Positions 12,663 to 13,851 of a stretch of 13,851 bases of DNA are shown one piece after another. Where the stretch lies: positions 1 to 13,851 of the forward strand of contig CAAGLB010000050.1 in the NCBI GenBank assembly GCA_900770635.1, written 5' to 3'. The notes under the pieces were generated by a model. That model did no database searches, was not told the origin of the DNA, and saw nothing but the letters and a program-made list of their open reading frames with translations. The first letter of the stretch is position 1. Each line of letters starts with the position of its first letter. A program made the translations under genes and the position numbers. Source of the stretch: an uncultured Alistipes sp. (GTDB lineage: Bacteria > Bacteroidota > Bacteroidia > Bacteroidales > Rikenellaceae).

Positions 12663-13679
12663 ATGTCACAGATTAAGATTGGTATTAACGGTTTTGGTCG
12701 TATCGGCCGTATGGTATTCCGTGCAGCTTGTTCACAGCCTGAGAAGTATCAGGTTGTAGGTATCAACGACCTTTGCCCAGTTGACTACTTGGCTTATATG
12801 CTTAAGTACGACACTATGCACGGTAAGTTCGACGGTACTGTTGACTACTGCGAGGAGAAGAATCTTCTTATCGTAAACGGCAACGCTATCCGTGTAACTG
12901 CTGAGAAGGATCCTGCACAGTTGAAGTGGAACGAGGTTGAGGCTGAGTATGTTGTTGAGTCAACAGGCTTGTTCCTCACAGCAGAGAAGGCTCAGGCTCA
13001 CATCGAGGCTGGTGCTAAGTATGTAGTTATGTCAGCTCCTTCTAAGGACTCAACTCCTATGTTCGTATGCGGTGTTAACACATCTGAGTACGCTGGCCAG
13101 ACTATCGTATCTAACGCTTCATGTACTACTAACTGCTTGGCTCCTATCGCCAAGGTTCTTAACGACAACTTCGGCCTTGTAAACGGTCTTATGACAACTG
13201 TTCACTCAGTAACTGCTACTCAGAAGACTGTTGACGGTCCATCTTTGAAGGACTGGCGTGGTGGCCGTGCTGCTTGCGGCAACATCATTCCTTCATCAAC
13301 AGGTGCTGCTAAGGCTGTAGGTAAGGTTATCCCAGCTCTTAACGGCAAGCTTACAGGTATGTCAATGCGTGTTCCTACTTTGGACGTATCAGTTGTTGAC
13401 CTTACAGTTAACCTTGAGAAGCCTGCTACTTACGAGGAGGTATGTGCAGCTATGAAGAAGGCATCTGAGGGTGAGTTCAAGGGTATCCTTGGCTACACTG
13501 ACGAGGCTGTTGTATCTTCTGACTTCCTTGGCGACGCACGCACATCTATCTTCGACGCAACTGCAGGTATCGCTATCACCGATACTTTCATGAAGGTTGT
13601 ATCATGGTACGACAACGAGTGGGGTTACTCAAACAAGGTGCTTGATCTTATCTCAATCATGAAGGCTTACAACAAGTAA
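12663..13679 (+). CDS. gap: Glyceraldehyde-3-phosphate dehydrogenase, type I
   Basis: 338 residues, normal length. Oxidises and phosphorylates glyceraldehyde-3-phosphate to 1,3-bisphosphoglycerate in glycolysis. N-terminal Rossmann motif INGFGRIGR (8-16); D36 after the second strand suggests NAD rather than NADP; active-site SNASCTTNCLAP (150-161) with C154; H181 as general base; GAAKAVGKVIP (214-224) and the C-terminal WYDNEWGYSNKVLDL are intact. The ATG at 12663 gives the conserved start. Single-gene unit with its own promoter and terminator. Codons are strongly biased (GGT, GCT, AAG, CTT, AAC), as expected for an abundant enzyme, in contrast to the metX/hom and mla genes. Confidence 0.98.
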   Translation: MSQIKIGINGFGRIGRMVFRAACSQPEKYQVVGINDLCPVDYLAYMLKYDTMHGKFDGTVDYCEEKNLLIVNGNAIRVTAEKDPAQLKWNEVEAEYVVESTGLFLTAEKAQAHIEAGAKYVVMSAPSKDSTPMFVCGVNTSEYAGQTIVSNASCTTNCLAPIAKVLNDNFGLVNGLMTTVHSVTATQKTVDGPSLKDWRGGRAACGNIIPSSTGAAKAVGKVIPALNGKLTGMSMRVPTLDVSVVDLTVNLEKPATYEEVCAAMKKASEGEFKGILGYTDEAVVSSDFLGDARTSIFDATAGIAITDTFMKVVSWYDNEWGYSNKVLDLISIMKAYNK

Positions 13680-13690
13680 TTTGTTGTGAT

Positions 13691-13792
13691 AAGGGCGCAT
13701 CTGCGACCTTTCAATCAAAGCCACCAATGGGACGTACATCAAGTACTACCCATCGGTGGCTTTTTCATGTCAAGGCCACATCTGCAACCCTT
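13691..13792. repeat. Two imperfect 21-base copies flanking the gap terminator
   Basis: 13691-13711 and 13772-13792 share the pattern AAGG-x4-ATCTGC-x-A-CC, then T/C-rich ends. Each has self-complementary ends (AAGG...CCTT); the first also has CGCA/TGCG. TTGTGATAAG occurs at 13684-13693 and again at 13813-13822. Degenerate; origin unknown. Confidence 0.5.
13717..13765 (+). terminator. Rho-independent terminator of gap
   Basis: AAAGCCACC (13717-13725) pairs perfectly with GGTGGCTTT (13755-13763); inside, after one mismatch, ATGGG pairs with CCCAT, and GTAC/GTAC can close the top. Five T run from 13761. From 13766 to the end nothing convincing besides the repeats is seen. Confidence 0.9.
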
Positions 13793-13851
13793 CTAACAAC
13801 AAATTTATATCTTGTGATAAGTCATCATCTACTGCCGCTAACGAATTATCT

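Overview
The window looks like chromosomal DNA from a member of the Bacteroidales. Almost every gene start that can be assigned a promoter has the Bacteroidetes-type pair, a TTG core at -33 and TAnnTTTG at -7, 17-20 bases apart. Gene content agrees: a fimbrillin-like/beta-helix surface protein, reverse rubrerythrin, a DUF4834-type protein next to a MlaEF-type ABC transporter, and a metY-metX-hom operon. I cannot fix the genus; nothing indicates a plasmid or phage, and no transposase or integrase is present.

Layout. 1-3017 (+) is the 3' part of a large surface protein. A strong terminator follows, then a non-coding stretch of about 250 bases with GGGTA repeats that switch to TACCC repeats, then the terminator of a minus-strand reverse rubrerythrin gene (3410-3964). 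A minus-strand integral membrane protein (4125-4814) is divergent from metK (5103-6395, +). The metK leader holds what I read as a SAM-II riboswitch, with a hairpin that would bury the metK start codon. A tRNA-Leu(GAG) follows at 6514-6600. On the minus strand, hom, metX and metY (6701-10193) form a tightly packed operon read from 10193 down to 6701. Its roughly 220-base leader contains a 29-codon ORF ending in MSMRMCR, followed by hairpins and a T run, a good candidate for a methionine attenuator. Divergent from it is an operon of a DUF4834-like protein, mlaE and mlaF (10576-12553, +). Glyceraldehyde-3-phosphate dehydrogenase (12663-13679, +) and its terminator close the window.

How the parts connect. 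Hom makes homoserine, MetX acetylates it, MetY sulfhydrylates O-acetylhomoserine to homocysteine, and MetK turns methionine into S-adenosylmethionine. The two neighbouring units appear to be controlled by RNA at two levels: metK by SAM (riboswitch), and metY-metX-hom by methionine (and perhaps cysteine) supply through a translated leader peptide. The most interesting material is in these two leaders and in the phased inverted repeat at 3086-3330.
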